Shown here piece after piece: positions 1 to 10,863 of a DNA stretch of 64,000 nucleotides. The stretch comes from Setophaga petechia (taxonomy: Eukaryota > Chordata > Aves > Passeriformes > Parulidae), in the NCBI GenBank assembly GCA_024362935.1, contig JANCRA010000167.1:62001-126000 (forward strand). Direction: 5' to 3'. Every line of letters begins with the position of its first letter. Position 1 is the first letter of the stretch. Position numbers and translations under genes: made by a program. The notes beneath the pieces were generated by a model that worked only from the letters and a program-made list of their open reading frames with translations, did no database searches and was not told the origin of the DNA.

Positions 1-1215
1 AAATATATAGGTATTTAATGTATGTAGTTCATGTATCTGGGGTAAGGGAGGCAAAATGCACAAGTGTTTTACTGTTGCCAGGTGTGAAGTATCTTTGCAG
101 GGTGGTGCCTGTTCAGGGCACAACACAACTTCTTTGGATGGGACAGCAGGTTGCAGGTGCCCTGGAGTAGCTTCTGGATGGAAGAGCAGGTTACTGGTGC
201 CCTGGAGCACCCTTGGATGGGTTCAGCAGGTTGCAGGTGCCCCAGAGCACCCTTTGAGGCCCAGCAGGTTGCTGGTGCCCTGGAGCACCCTTGGATGGGT
301 TCAGCAGGTTGCAGGTGCCCCAGAGCACCCTTTGAGGAGCCTGTAGGTTGCTGGTGGCCCATAGCACCCTTGGATGGGTTCAGCAGGTTGCTGGTGCCCT
401 GAAGCACCCTTGAATGGGTTCAGCAGGTTGCTGGTGCCCCAGAGCACCCTTGGATGGGTCCAGCAGGTTGCTGGTGCCCTGGAGCACCCTTGGATGGGAC
501 AGCAGGTTGCTGGTGGCCCAGAGCACTGTCTGAGGGTTCAGCAGGTTGCTGGTGGCCCAGAGCACCCTTGGATGGGTCCAGCAGGTTGCTGGTGCCCTGG
601 AGCACCCTTGGATGGGTTCAGCAGGTTGCTGGTGGCCCGGAGCACTGTCTGAGGGTTCAGCAGGTTGCTGGTGCCCCAGAGCACTGTCTGAGGGTTCAGC
701 AGGTTGCTGGTGCCCCAGAGCACTGTCTGAGGGTTCAGCAGGTTGCTGGTGCCCCAGAGCACTGTCTGAGGTCCCAGCAGGTTGCTGGTGCCCCAGAGCA
801 CTGTCTGAGGTCCCAGCAGGTTGCTGGTGGCCCGGAGCACTGTCTGAAGGCCCAGCAGGTTGGAGGTGCCCCAGAGCACTGTCTGAGGGCCCAGCAGGTT
901 GCTGGTGGCCCAGAGCACTGTTGAGGGTTCAGCAGGTTTCTGGTGCCCCAGAGCACCTCTGGAGGGCCCAGCAGGTTGCTGGTGGCCCAGAGCACTGTCT
1001 GAGGTCCCAGCAGGTTGCTGGTGCCCCAGAGCACTGTCTGAGGGTTCAGCAGATTGCTGGTGGCCCGGAGCACTGTCGAGGGTTCAGCAGGTTGCTGGTG
1101 GCCCAGAGCACTGTCTGAGGGCCCAGCAGGTTTCTGGTGCCCCAGAGCACCCCTGGAGGGCCCAGCAGGTTGCTGGTGGCCCAGAGCAGTGTCTGAGGTG
1201 TGTGTCTGTCCCCAG
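1..1215 (+). other. ITM2C: ITM2C intron 1, 3' part
   Basis: This is the downstream end of the intron before the first visible ITM2C exon. It begins with about 130 bases of unremarkable AT-rich sequence, then is filled by a 39-bp minisatellite up to about 1197. It ends in a short pyrimidine stretch and CCCCAG at 1210-1215. The exon coding for the cytoplasmic N-terminus (about 40 residues in human ITM2C) is not in the window. Confidence 0.8.
134..1197. repeat. 39-bp minisatellite, about 27 copies
   Basis: The unit is about 39 bp with core CAGCAGGTTGCTGGTG followed by CCCCAGAGCAC or GCCCAGAGCAC. Two subfamilies are visible. Units up to about 620 mostly end in CCTTGGATGG, and units from about 520 onward mostly end in TGTCTGAGG, so the array looks built by successive local expansions. 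Because 39 is a multiple of three and the unit lacks stops in several frames, both strands show long open frames that are not genes. The array ends about 18 bases before the ITM2C exon at 1216. Confidence 0.95.
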
Positions 1216-1353
1216 GAGGAGCCGGGCCCCGCGGTGCAGGGCCGCCGCGCGTCGCTCAGCGGGGTGTGCTACCTGACCATGGGCCTGCTCGTGCTGCTGC
1301 TGGGGCTGGTCTTTGCATCGATGTACGTCTACAGATACTTCTTCATCACCCAG
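1216..1353 (+). CDS. ITM2C: ITM2C (integral membrane protein 2C, BRI3), exon 2
   Basis: This exon encodes 46 residues of ITM2C, a type II membrane protein of the BRI family that traffics through the Golgi and is processed by furin-like proteases. In mammals it is known to bind amyloid precursor protein. The exon starts after CCCCAG with EEPGPAVQG, continues into SGVCYLTMGLLVLLLGL and ends YRYFFITQ before GTAGGAG. Residues 16-43 of the exon form the single signal-anchor membrane segment, and the flanking sequence closely matches the corresponding human region. Both exon ends are in phase 0 and join the next exon without a frame break. Local base composition is GC-rich. The exon follows a 39-bp minisatellite almost directly. 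The family assignment is firm. ITM2A and ITM2B are less likely because later exons match ITM2C best. Confidence 0.96.
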
Positions 1354-3307
1354 GTAGGAGAGACTTGGGAAGCACTTCTGGCTCCATCAGCACGAGCAGC
1401 CTTTGAGGGAGGTGCTGCTGGTTTTTGTTGCTGGGCACTGTGCTAACTCAGGAGTCAGGTTGCTGGGCACTGCAGATGAGGCATTTCTTAAGTGATAGGC
1501 TCAGGCTGACCTCCATTCCCAATGCCAGGAAGGGTCTTCCAGAAACCCTCCCCTTCCCTTATCCCTTTGTTTTGCTTTCTTATTATCTGCATAAAAATAT
1601 CCTGCCAGTTGTACCTTCTAAACCCCATTGCCTGGGGTACAGCAGCCTGAAAGCGTGGCTTGTGAGGGGAGAGCAAGCCTGGAGAGAGCAGGGGGGTACA
1701 GGCAAGGGAACAGCCTTTTGCAGTAGGTTTTGTAGGCTCTAGCTCAGAAAAACTCTGTAGGTGGGACAAAAATAGGTGCTGCTATTAATAAAGCAAGCAG
1801 AGAAGTAAGAACAAAGTGGGAGATGTGAGCTCTCAACCTCCATTAAATTCAGCACCTTTTCTTCCACACTGTCTTTGCAAAGTCTGGCCTGGCCTGGCCC
1901 AGGCACTGGGCTGGCAGCACTGTGGAGGGTCAGAACACAGGGAATGAGACAGGACAGAGCTGCTTTTTGAGGAGGAAACTGCTGAGCTCTGGCTTGCTGA
2001 GTGTTTAGCCAAGAAACCCCAGAGCACTGATTTGCACTGGAGCCCTCGTTGTGCTGTGGAGTGGCTGTTAGTGAATGAGCTCTCCCAGGACTGCTGCTGC
2101 CTTCATCTCTGCAGCCAGCACTTATCCACTCAGCAGAAGAGTCTTTATATATACTCGTTTTCTCCATAAATTTCCTTGCTGTCAAATTAATTTGCAGTTT
2201 TGTTTCAAGAAATCATCAGTGCTTTATTCCCCATTCTCATTCACAGCTGATCTGGAAACGCTGTGACAGCCCCAGGGCCGTCCCCCCTCACACACAGCCC
2301 TGTGCCAGGTGAGGGCACCTGTTCCTGGGCTTTTGGTGGAGGCTCTTCCCCAGGAGAAGCAGCCCTGGCCCCCAGGGAGGTCCTGGCAGGAGCACCTCCC
2401 AGGCTGCTTAGAGAACAGCAGCTCCTGCTTTAGTGGGAGGTGAATCTACTTTGTTTTGCTGCAATTGCCACTCCAAGCTACAAGGGCCTCTATAGATGAT
2501 TCCCTGCTCAGCCCAAGCTTCTGTGCCTCCTAGAAAATAATCCGTTTTTTCTATGCCTCCTGTAGAAAAATGCAGTTACTGGAAGCCATGGCTATGGAGG
2601 GATGTGAACAGCCTGGTGAGGAAATACAAGAGCTTGCAGGCAGTCAGTTTGCCTTTCTCAATTACTCCTCATAAAAGCCAGCAGGGAATTCTTTATTCCC
2701 TTTGGACCTGGCTTGTGACAGTGTTCACAGGGGTCCAAGGATGAAGGAAGAGACGAGGATCCGACTCCATGTTTCAGAAGGCAGATTTATTATTTTATTA
2801 TATATATTGGATTAAAACTATACTAAAAGAATAGAAGAAAGGATTTCATCAGAAGGCTAGCTAAGAATAGAAAAAGAAAGAATGATAACAAAGGTTTGTG
2901 GCTCAGACAGAGAGTCCAATCCTGACTGTGATTGGCCATTAATTAGAAACAACCACATGAGACCAATCCCAGATGCACCTGTTGCATTCCACAGCAGCAG
3001 ATAATCAATGTTTACATTTTGTTCCTGAGGCCTCTCAGCTTCTCAGGAGATAAAATCCTGAGAAAGGAAAGGATTTTTCAGAAAATACCATGGCTACACC
3101 TGGCTAGCATAAAGTGAGATATGATCACTTCACAAGGGTAATTTGCACTAGGTTCACCAAGAATATGTTTTGCTAAAATACTTCATCTTAAAATATCCTC
3201 AAGCATCTGATGACTGTTTTAGCCAGCAGGGGTACACCCCTGCCCATGCTTGCTGTAGCTATTGGGGTGGTGTTGTAGCCCTGCCTGGATTGTGTTGTAC
3301 CCCACAG
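1354..3307 (+). other. ITM2C: ITM2C intron 2
   Basis: The intron opens with GTAGGAG and ends with TACCCCACAG. It carries one LTR-like insertion at 2714-3098. The rest is ordinary intronic sequence in which I saw no further gene, RNA or tandem array. Confidence 0.85.
2714..3098 (-). mobile_element. solo LTR of an endogenous retrovirus-like element, copy A
   Basis: The plus-strand sequence begins TGTGACAGTGTTCACAGGGG and ends near GGCTACA. It is flanked by a 7-8 bp direct repeat (ACCTGGCT at 2706-2713 and 3098-3105), a likely target-site duplication. Read on the minus strand, the element has an AATAAA signal followed by a short U5-like end, which fixes the LTR sense. Related copies lie at 33928-34309, 36704-37087 and, in opposite orientation, 49120-49513. 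No internal retroviral genes adjoin it, so it is a solo LTR. The exact duplication length, and therefore the class, cannot be fixed by eye. Confidence 0.8.
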
Positions 3308-3496
3308 CTGCCCCGTGAGAGCGTGTTCCACTGCGGGGTCCTGTACGAAGACTCGCTGTACTCGCCCTTCAAAGGGCAGCTGGAGCTGCACGAGGATGTC
3401 AAGATCTACATTGAGGAGAACTACGAGCAAATCAATGTCCCAGTGCCCCAGTTTGGAGGGAGCGACCCTGCGGACATCATCCACGATTTCCAGCGA
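3308..3496 (+). CDS. ITM2C: ITM2C, exon 3 (linker and first part of BRICHOS)
   Basis: Sixty-three codons run from LPRESVFHCGVLYEDSL to DPADIIHDFQR, between a CCCACAG acceptor and a GTAAGG donor, both in phase 0. The block VKIYIEENYEQINVPVPQFG is the conserved acidic and tyrosine-rich linker of the ITM2 family and is nearly identical to human ITM2C. It leads into the BRICHOS domain, which in this family acts as an intramolecular chaperone for the C-terminal beta-prone peptide. Third-position GC is high compared with the surrounding intron, as expected for a conserved exon. Confidence 0.97.
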
Positions 3497-4004
<508 letters not shown>

Positions 4005-5182
4005 TGAGTCTCCACATAGAGTGAAGGCTTCAGCAGTAACTGATTGTGCAGACAGCACTGTAACACTGGCACGATGATCAGCCTGACCAGGACACACACA
4101 GGAGCAGCAGGTTCCTTCCCTCTGGTGCTCACTGACTGTAGGAATCAAGGGAAAAAAGAAAGAATTCCTTCCTTTCCCTTCTGAGTTTTGCACTATGGTT
4201 TGCCAGTTGCAGAGCTCTCAGTGTCCCTTGGGGAGGAACAGGCCTTCAACACTCACCTTTTTGGGGGGAAACTTGTGCTGCCCTCCCTTCTGGGCTGCAG
4301 CACCAGGCTTGGGCTCGTGCAGTTATGCTCACAGCCAGCATTAATTTGGTTTAATACCAGCGATTTTGTTCAGTTCAGAAGCCTGTGCTGCTGAAAGCAG
4401 CCATCTTAAAATAGAATACTATTTAATCTTCACAGCAGGAAAAAAGCACAGGATTTTTCAGACTGCAAAAGGTACATACCTGTCTCAGTCTTCTGCAGGT
4501 AAATCAAGGCACTGAGCCTGGGTCTTTTATCACTCCTGTGAGGGTCTGTTTAAAAGAAAGGGGGGAAAAAGACAATCTAATTCTTACTCTTTCTTAAATT
4601 CTCTTTGCTCACTTCCTGCTGTGTGCAGTATGGTGAACTCTGCAGTGTGAGCTCAAACAGTTGTGCCTGGAGAGAGCCTGATCTCCAGTCCCTGTCAGAC
4701 TCCCAGTTTGTTTCCTTGCAGCCCTCACAGTTTCATGCACTGTGACTGTCTGGCAAATGTGCTGGGAACCCCACTGGGGTACAACACACATTTACTTACA
4801 GCTCACTCAGACCTGCCACAGCTCCTGACCCTGGCAGTTGACCGGTCCCTGGGGCAGAGGGAAATGGAAAAGCAGGATTGCACAAGCTGAGAGAAAACAA
4901 CTGAGAGATTGGGAATGCTGACCACATCCTAAAATAACAGATATAAACTCACAGTCTGTGAAAATGATGCATTGTCATTGAATTGAAAAAAGGGATTTAA
5001 AAAGGGGATGTGCTTATGCTTACATAAGCACATATGTGGTCATATGTGAAGAGCCCAAAGCAGGTAGGGGTTTAAATGACCTCCTGATTATTGAGATGGT
5101 TCAGTAGTGTCCAATCTGTCTCTGGAGGCTTTAACCTGTACCTTAGAGACATTGTTTTAAAATGTTAGCTTGGTTTTGGGCT

Positions 5183-5335
5183 CCTCGTGGTTTTCCACCA
5201 CGAGGACAGTGAAGCAGTGGAACAACCCAAGAAGGTTGTGCTGCCTCCTTGAAATTCTTGAAGATTTCAAGACCAGGTAGGATAAAGTCCTGAGGTCTCT
5301 CCCCAGCTGAATTAGCTGTGATCCTATGGGCCTGC
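5183..5335 (+). mobile_element. degraded CR1 LINE 3' fragment
   Basis: The stretch with CAGTGGAACAACCCAAGAAG, then TTGTGCTGCCTCC and TTTCAAGACCAGG, follows the order of words at the 3' end of avian CR1 retrotransposons. It closes with GCTGTGATCCTATG, close to the CR1 tail ATTCTGTG motif. It is diverged and 5'-truncated, as nearly all avian CR1 copies are. The call rests on recalled consensus wording, not an alignment. Confidence 0.6.
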
Positions 5336-6459
5336 CTGTCATCTTCATGGCCACATGTGGGAGGGGTGGCCTTGCTGGTCAGGCAGAAAGCTCAAGTTTA
5401 TTCCTGCTGCAGGGAGGATCTTTATGACCTTATGACTTGCCCTGCTGCTCAGAACTGCTGCCTTTTGGATGCTGGGTGAGCTTTGTTGGTCCTTGGACTT
5501 GGAGACTTTTTTCTTCTCTGCATCTCTGAATGCAGTCAAGTCCCTAATGAATGAGAATTATTCCCAGCAGAAGGTTTAGTTTTGGATCTGTTCAGTGACT
5601 GCATTCCTGTTCCTAGAATCAAATCAGAGTCCAGCAATTAACACCAGTGGTTTGCTCCAGCAAACTCGGGCAGCACAGGGAGTTGGGGAGCTGGAACAGT
5701 CAGGGAGTTTTGCTCTTTCCTCCTGGCCAGCCTGATGCCAGGATGCCCCTTTGCTGAGTGGCTGCCCTGTGCCTGCTTCTTTCAGGCTTTATTCTGCACA
5801 GGTGTGACAGTTCAGTGACCAGGCCTGCATCAGTATCTGACATTAAAGGATGGAGGGATGCTCCCCCCTGCAGCAGCAGCAGCCTGGAGGTGACCCAGTG
5901 AAATCATGGACCATCCACATCTCTTTCAGAACACAGGATGCTCAGAGCTTTAGCTTGCTGAAAGTTCTTGGCAGAGACTTGAAGGTAGTGTCCTTATTGC
6001 ACAGTCCTGCCATGGAGGAGTGGTGATTCCCCCTTGAGCTGCCACAGCTGTTTCAGTCTGAGACAGTGAAGAAACTGGCTTGTGTGCTCATGTCTGTCTC
6101 TGAGCCCTCTCTCCAGGCCAAAGGTGTGGCACATGCTGAGCCCCAGCCCTGGCTGTGGCTGTGACAGCCCCTGCCAGGAGCTGCACATATCTCACAGCCC
6201 CCCTGCCTTCTCCCCCTGAGAATCAATAATGGAATTTCTTGCAGAACTGAAGTGTTAGTGCAGTACAAACTAGCACTAATTCTCTAATCCTGCAGTGTTA
6301 GAGGACAGCCTTATTGATCTACCTGGCTGTGCCAGCTCAGCAGCAATGAGTTAAGGTAGTGTTTTTCCAGATCTCTCTGTGGAGATAACCAGTCCTGGGA
6401 AACAGAAGAGGTGATACCTGAAATGGTGCTGCTATTGCTTGCTTTTCACCTTGGTTATT

Positions 6460-7140
6460 GCCTTGGTTTGAAAAGATAGGTGTCTGCTAAATGGAAAATG
6501 AAATGGGAAATGTAAACCCCGTCCCTCTGAATTATTATAATTTTGAAATTAAGGGACTCTCAGGCAAAGATGTGGGAATAGGAATAACAGTTCTTTACTA
6601 GGAAAATTAAAAATACAAATACAGTAGTACAAAAAACCCAGCAGTCACAGAGTCAGACCATGCCCTGCCCCCTGTGTGTCAGGGTGGTGTCCCAGCCCCA
6701 TCCCAGGGGGGCTCAGCCCTCCTGCAGTGCCAGCTGTGGTTCTGCTGGAGCAGGGATCCTGCACAAGGGGGGAGTTTTCCTCTGCAGCTCCAGGGCTGCT
6801 GGAGATGGGCCTGGGCTCCCTCTGGCCATGCAGGGCAGCAGAAAGCTGCTCCTCTGGCAATGCAGGGGGCAAAGGCTGCTGTGCTGGGCCAGGCTCAGCT
6901 TGGATCCAGGTAGGAATGCTTGGCTCCTGCCCTGGGCACAGCATCTCCCCATGGGATGGGGGAATTGGATCAGCCCTGCAGGGACACTCAGTGGCCATGG
7001 ACAGCAGAGATCTCCTGGAGGGAGGGTTGGCTGTGGGAGAGAGAAAGAAAAAACTGCCCATGGACAGCAGAGAACTGCCCCAGCTCTGACAGGTGAGGAT
7101 AGAATACACACCCACCTACACGTTTCAGCTTGAGACAGTA
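6460..7140 (-). mobile_element. LTR-like interspersed repeat (songbird type)
   Basis: The block runs from GGTTTGAAAAGATAGG, through AATTATTATAATTTTGAAAT and AACAGTTCTTTACTAGG, to CATGGACAGCAGAGAACTGC and CAGCTTGAGACAG. I recognise these words from a high-copy LTR-type repeat of passerine genomes. Orientation is inferred from TTTACTAGG-type words that would be polyadenylation-proximal on the minus strand. The ends are approximate and no target-site duplication was identified. Confidence 0.5.
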
Positions 7141-8105
7141 ATGCTTACCTTGGCCCCAGAGTCTGACAGTTCTTTTATTTCTTTGACTCTTCTTAAGGAA
7201 AAGAAGTGATTCTTTGCTTCATGATCGAGTTGGCATCTGCTCACAAGTGTCCCTGGCCCAGGCTGCACTTGTTACACAGCTGTTTGTTGCTACAGTGATG
7301 TCCAAACATGAAAGATGCTCTGAGAATGAGCTTGCAGAGAGTCCCCAGTGCTGAGCTGAACTCTTTCCCACAAGGGAAGATGAGACCTCCATCTCTGGGG
7401 GACACATTGAAACTCTGTTTTTTCCATCCCCTGGTAGCTGTCTGCCATGACACCTCACTCATCACCCTGGCCTTCACAGTGGCCTCTACCCAACAGCAGG
7501 GATGTCACTGCCCCAGACGTTCCTGGGACAATGAAGGTGTGTGGGGAGCTCAGTTCTTCTCTGAATGTGCTGCCCATGGCCCGTCTCGAGTCCCCATTCC
7601 TGTGGGCACTAAGGGTGGGACATCACTGTGGCTCTGCTCAATGGACCAGAGAGGAGAGGAGAATGCTGAAATCTGAGCTGGGCTGGTGGTTTTGGGTTTT
7701 TCCTCTTGAAGGAAATGTAGAGTGCACATTTCAGTGGAGTTCCTGGAATTTTGGTTAAGCTTTTATTTCTCTCCAGATGGCTTTGTTGTACTCTCAGAGT
7801 TACAGTTTTGGGCATCTTGCTCTAAAATTTGGGTCAGTTTATAACAGGGTTGATCCTACACTGACTTCACCCCTTATGTGAACATTCCATTTTTGGATCT
7901 CATCTATTTTGTGTGCACTGTGCTAGTAGCAAGGGACAGTTTCTTGCAAGGACAAGGTCACACATTAACTGGCCTCACTAAGTGGAGCTTGAGCCTCAGC
8001 AGTGAATGAGTTTTCCACAGTTTGGTTGTTCACGGTGCTCTGCATGAAACAGTTGTGTTCATGGACTGTTTGTGCCTTATTTCAGTGGAAACTCTGTTCT
8101 TTCAG

Positions 8106-8256
8106 AAAGGGACATACCTGCCTCAGACGTACATCATCCAGGAGGAGATGATCGCCACGGAGCACGTCAGCGACATGGAGCAGCTGGGCTCCTTCATCTA
8201 CCGCCTGTGCAGCGGCAAGGAGACGTACCGGCTGCGGCGGCGCGGCGCCCGCCGGC
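8106..8256 (+). CDS. ITM2C: ITM2C, exon 5 (end of BRICHOS and basic linker)
   Basis: Fifty codons plus one base run from KGTYLPQTYIIQEEM, through EHVSDMEQLGSFIYRLCSGK, to YRLRRRGARR. The acceptor is TTCTTTCAG and the donor GTGAGA, leaving phase 1. LCSGK carries the second BRICHOS cysteine. The arginine-rich end begins the basic region before the furin cleavage site, which is completed by the last exon. A second minisatellite starts within a few bases of the donor. Confidence 0.96.
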
Positions 8257-10771
8257 GTGAGAGCCTGCCTGCTGCTCACCCCCGAGAGCCCCTGACCCTG
8301 CTCCTCATCACAGCCTGCCTGCTCCTCATCCTCATCACAGCCTGCCTGCTGCTCACCCCCGAGAGCCCCTGACCCTGCTCCTCATCACAGCCTGCCTGCT
8401 CCTCATCCTCATCACAGCCTGCCTGCTGCTCACCCCCGAGAGCCCCTGACCCTGCTCCTCACCCCCTGAGAGCCCCTGACCCTGCTCCTCATCACAGCCC
8501 CTGCTCCTCACCCCCGAGAGCCCCTGACCCTGCTCCTCATCACAGCCCCTGCTCCTCACCCCCGAGAGCCCCTGACCCTGCTCCTCATCCCCCGAGAGCC
8601 CCTGACTCTGCTCCTCATCACAGCCTGCCTGCTGCTCACCCCCGAGAGCCCCTGACCCTGCTCCTCATCCCCCGAGAGCCCCTGACCCTGCTCCTCATCA
8701 CAGCCTGCCTGCTCCTCATCCTCATCACAGCCTGCCTGCTGCTCAGCCCCTGAGAGCCCCTGACCCTGCTCCTCATCACAGCCTGCCTGCTGCTCACCCC
8801 CAAGAGCCCCTGATCCTGCTCCTCATCACAGCCTGCCTGCTCCTCACCCCCTGAGAGCTCCTGATCCTGCTCCTCATCGCAGCCTCCCTGCTCCTCATCC
8901 TCATCACAGCCTGCCTGCTCCTCATCCTCATCACAGCCTGCCTGCTGCTCAGCCCCTGAGAGCCCCTGACCCTGCTCCTCATCACAGCCCCTGCTCCTCA
9001 TCCTCATCACAGCCCTGCCCTGCTCCCCATCCTCATCGCAGCCTCCCTGTTCCTCATCCTCATCACAGCCTGCCTGCTGCTCACCCCCTGAGAGCCCCTG
9101 ATTCTGCTCCTCATCACAGCCTGCCTGCCTCTCAGCCCTGACAGCCCCTGATCCTCATCCACATCACAGCCCTGCCTGCCTCTCACCCCCTCACACCCTC
9201 ATCACAGCCTGCCTGCTCCTCAGCCCTGACAGCCCCTGATCCTGCTCCTCATCACAGCCCCTGCTCCTCATCCTCATCACGGCCTGCCTGCTCCTCATCC
9301 TCATCACAGCCCTGCCCTGCTCCCCATCCTCATCGCAGCCTCCCTGCTCCTCATCCTCATCACAGCCCTGCCCTGCTCCTCAGCCCTGACAGCCCCTGCT
9401 CCTCATCCTCATCACAGCCCTGCCCTGCTCCTCATCCTCATCACAACCTGCCCTGCTCCTCATCCTCATCACAGCCTGCCCTGCTCCTCATCCTCGTCAC
9501 AGCCCTGCCCCTGCTCCTCACCCCACATCACAGCCCTGTCTCATCCTCCTCACCCCACATCACAGCCCTGGCCATTGTTTCTCACCCCACATCACAGCCC
9601 CTCTCTGGCTGGTGCAGCCATGCTGGCCTCTTCATGGCCAGAGCTGGGTTTTCCTCTGGGGCTTTGCCTTTTCCCATACAGTTAATCCAAGCCCAACTTC
9701 AGGATGCTGCAAACGGGTGCTGAGTGCTGTGTTTGTGTCATCCATCAGCCTGATACAAATCCTGCAGAAATGATTGCAGGAGCCAGCAATTCATTTCCAC
9801 GTGGGCTCCTGGGGCTGAACTAATAGCAGAGCTGTTGGGAATTGTTTGGAAAATTTCCCTAATGAAGACACCCGATTCAGTGGCAGCTATTCAGAGCAGA
9901 TTAGATCTGCAAATTGCCTTTAATTAATTAAGTTCATAATAGTATGGAAAGTGTTGTGAAGAGGGAACATTGGACTGTGTAAAAATGATTTCATGGAAAT
10001 TAGCAATATGTATCTTCTATTGCAATGGTAACATTGCTGCAAAAATACTCTTTAATACCAGTATTTGTATTAATTTGCTTTTAAGGTATACTTAAAGGCT
10101 CACCTGGAGCATGGACCTACAGTCAGTGGGGTTGGGGTCTCTGGGGAAGCTGCAGGGTGCAGAGATCCCCATGGCTGCAGCTGATGGTGCTTGCCCAGTG
10201 GGAGCTGCACTGACTGCCATGGAGTTAAATTTACACAGTGCTCAAAGATAACTGGCACGGCCCTGCTTGTCACTGGGGCACCCCAGGTTTGCTGTAAGGG
10301 GGCAGGAGCTGCCAGCAGAGCTGCTCAAAGCTGAGGACCTGCATTTGGAGGGCATGGGGAAGTGTTACCCAGGGGGAAGCATTGCCCCAGGCTGGGGTCA
10401 CAGCAGGATCAGGCACGCAGGGATACAAACAGGAGTTTTAAACACTTCTTGGCTGCATTCAGAAGCCTGTGACTTCTGCCAGTTTCTTGAGGCTTTCTGG
10501 TCCCTGAGATAAGGCTGAGATGCTGTCAGCTGAAACCAGCTGTTGCCAGGTGACTCCTTCAGCCCATGGCAGCTCTTACTGCAGGACTATATCCTAGAGA
10601 AGGTTGTTAATTCTTCCAAAGACCAGATAAGGCTGCTTTCCATATGGGCTCTGTTGTCCCCCCATTTCAGTGTTCAGAAGTTGCATTTCATCTGCTTTCC
10701 TTCCCCTCCTTTGGTTCTCACAGATTCTCATTTGTTGATTCACCTCTCTCCTCTCTTTAAATCCCTTCTAG
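8257..10771 (+). other. ITM2C: ITM2C intron 5
   Basis: The intron runs from GTGAGAG to CCCTTCTAG. Its first 1.35 kb is a tandem array. About 1.1 kb of normal intronic sequence follows. One copy of a 31-bp exact direct repeat lies at 10225-10255. Nothing else was recognised. Confidence 0.85.
8258..9610. repeat. composite minisatellite of intron 5
   Basis: The array is built from words such as GAGAGCCCCTGACCCTGCTC, CTCATCACAGCCTGCCTGCT and CTCATCCTCATCACAGCC, combined into units of roughly 36-70 bp. It begins at the exon 5 donor and decays into CACCCCACATCACAGCCC units by about 9600. Each unit carries a pyrimidine run followed by CACAG, which resembles a 3' splice site. The plus strand is purine-poor. 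Long frames on both strands here are repeat artefacts. Confidence 0.93.
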
Positions 10772-10863
10772 GTATCAGTCGACGCGAGGCTGGAAACTGT
10801 CATCGCATTCGTCACTTTGAAAACACTTTTGTGGTCGAAACTGTTATCTGCCAAAAGTCATGA
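10772..10863 (+). CDS. ITM2C: ITM2C, exon 6 (C-terminal peptide and stop)
   Basis: The final exon completes a split arginine codon and encodes 29 further residues before TGA at 10861-10863. Together with exon 5 it gives RRRISRR followed by a 25-residue C-terminal peptide that starts EAGNC, contains IRHFENTFVVET and ends VICQKS. In ITM2 proteins this peptide is released by furin-type proteases after the basic stretch. The predicted peptide has the same length as the human BRI3 peptide, and its two cysteines are conserved. The last residues differ from the human CGVV ending. Reading frame and splice sites (CCCTTCTAG acceptor) are clean. Confidence 0.96.

Noticed and set aside
56..1446. Overlapping open frames on both strands across the 39-bp array, some running into the ITM2C exon
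   Set aside because: The period is a multiple of three without stops, and the exon's acceptor CCCCAG at 1210-1215 separates the array from the real coding sequence.
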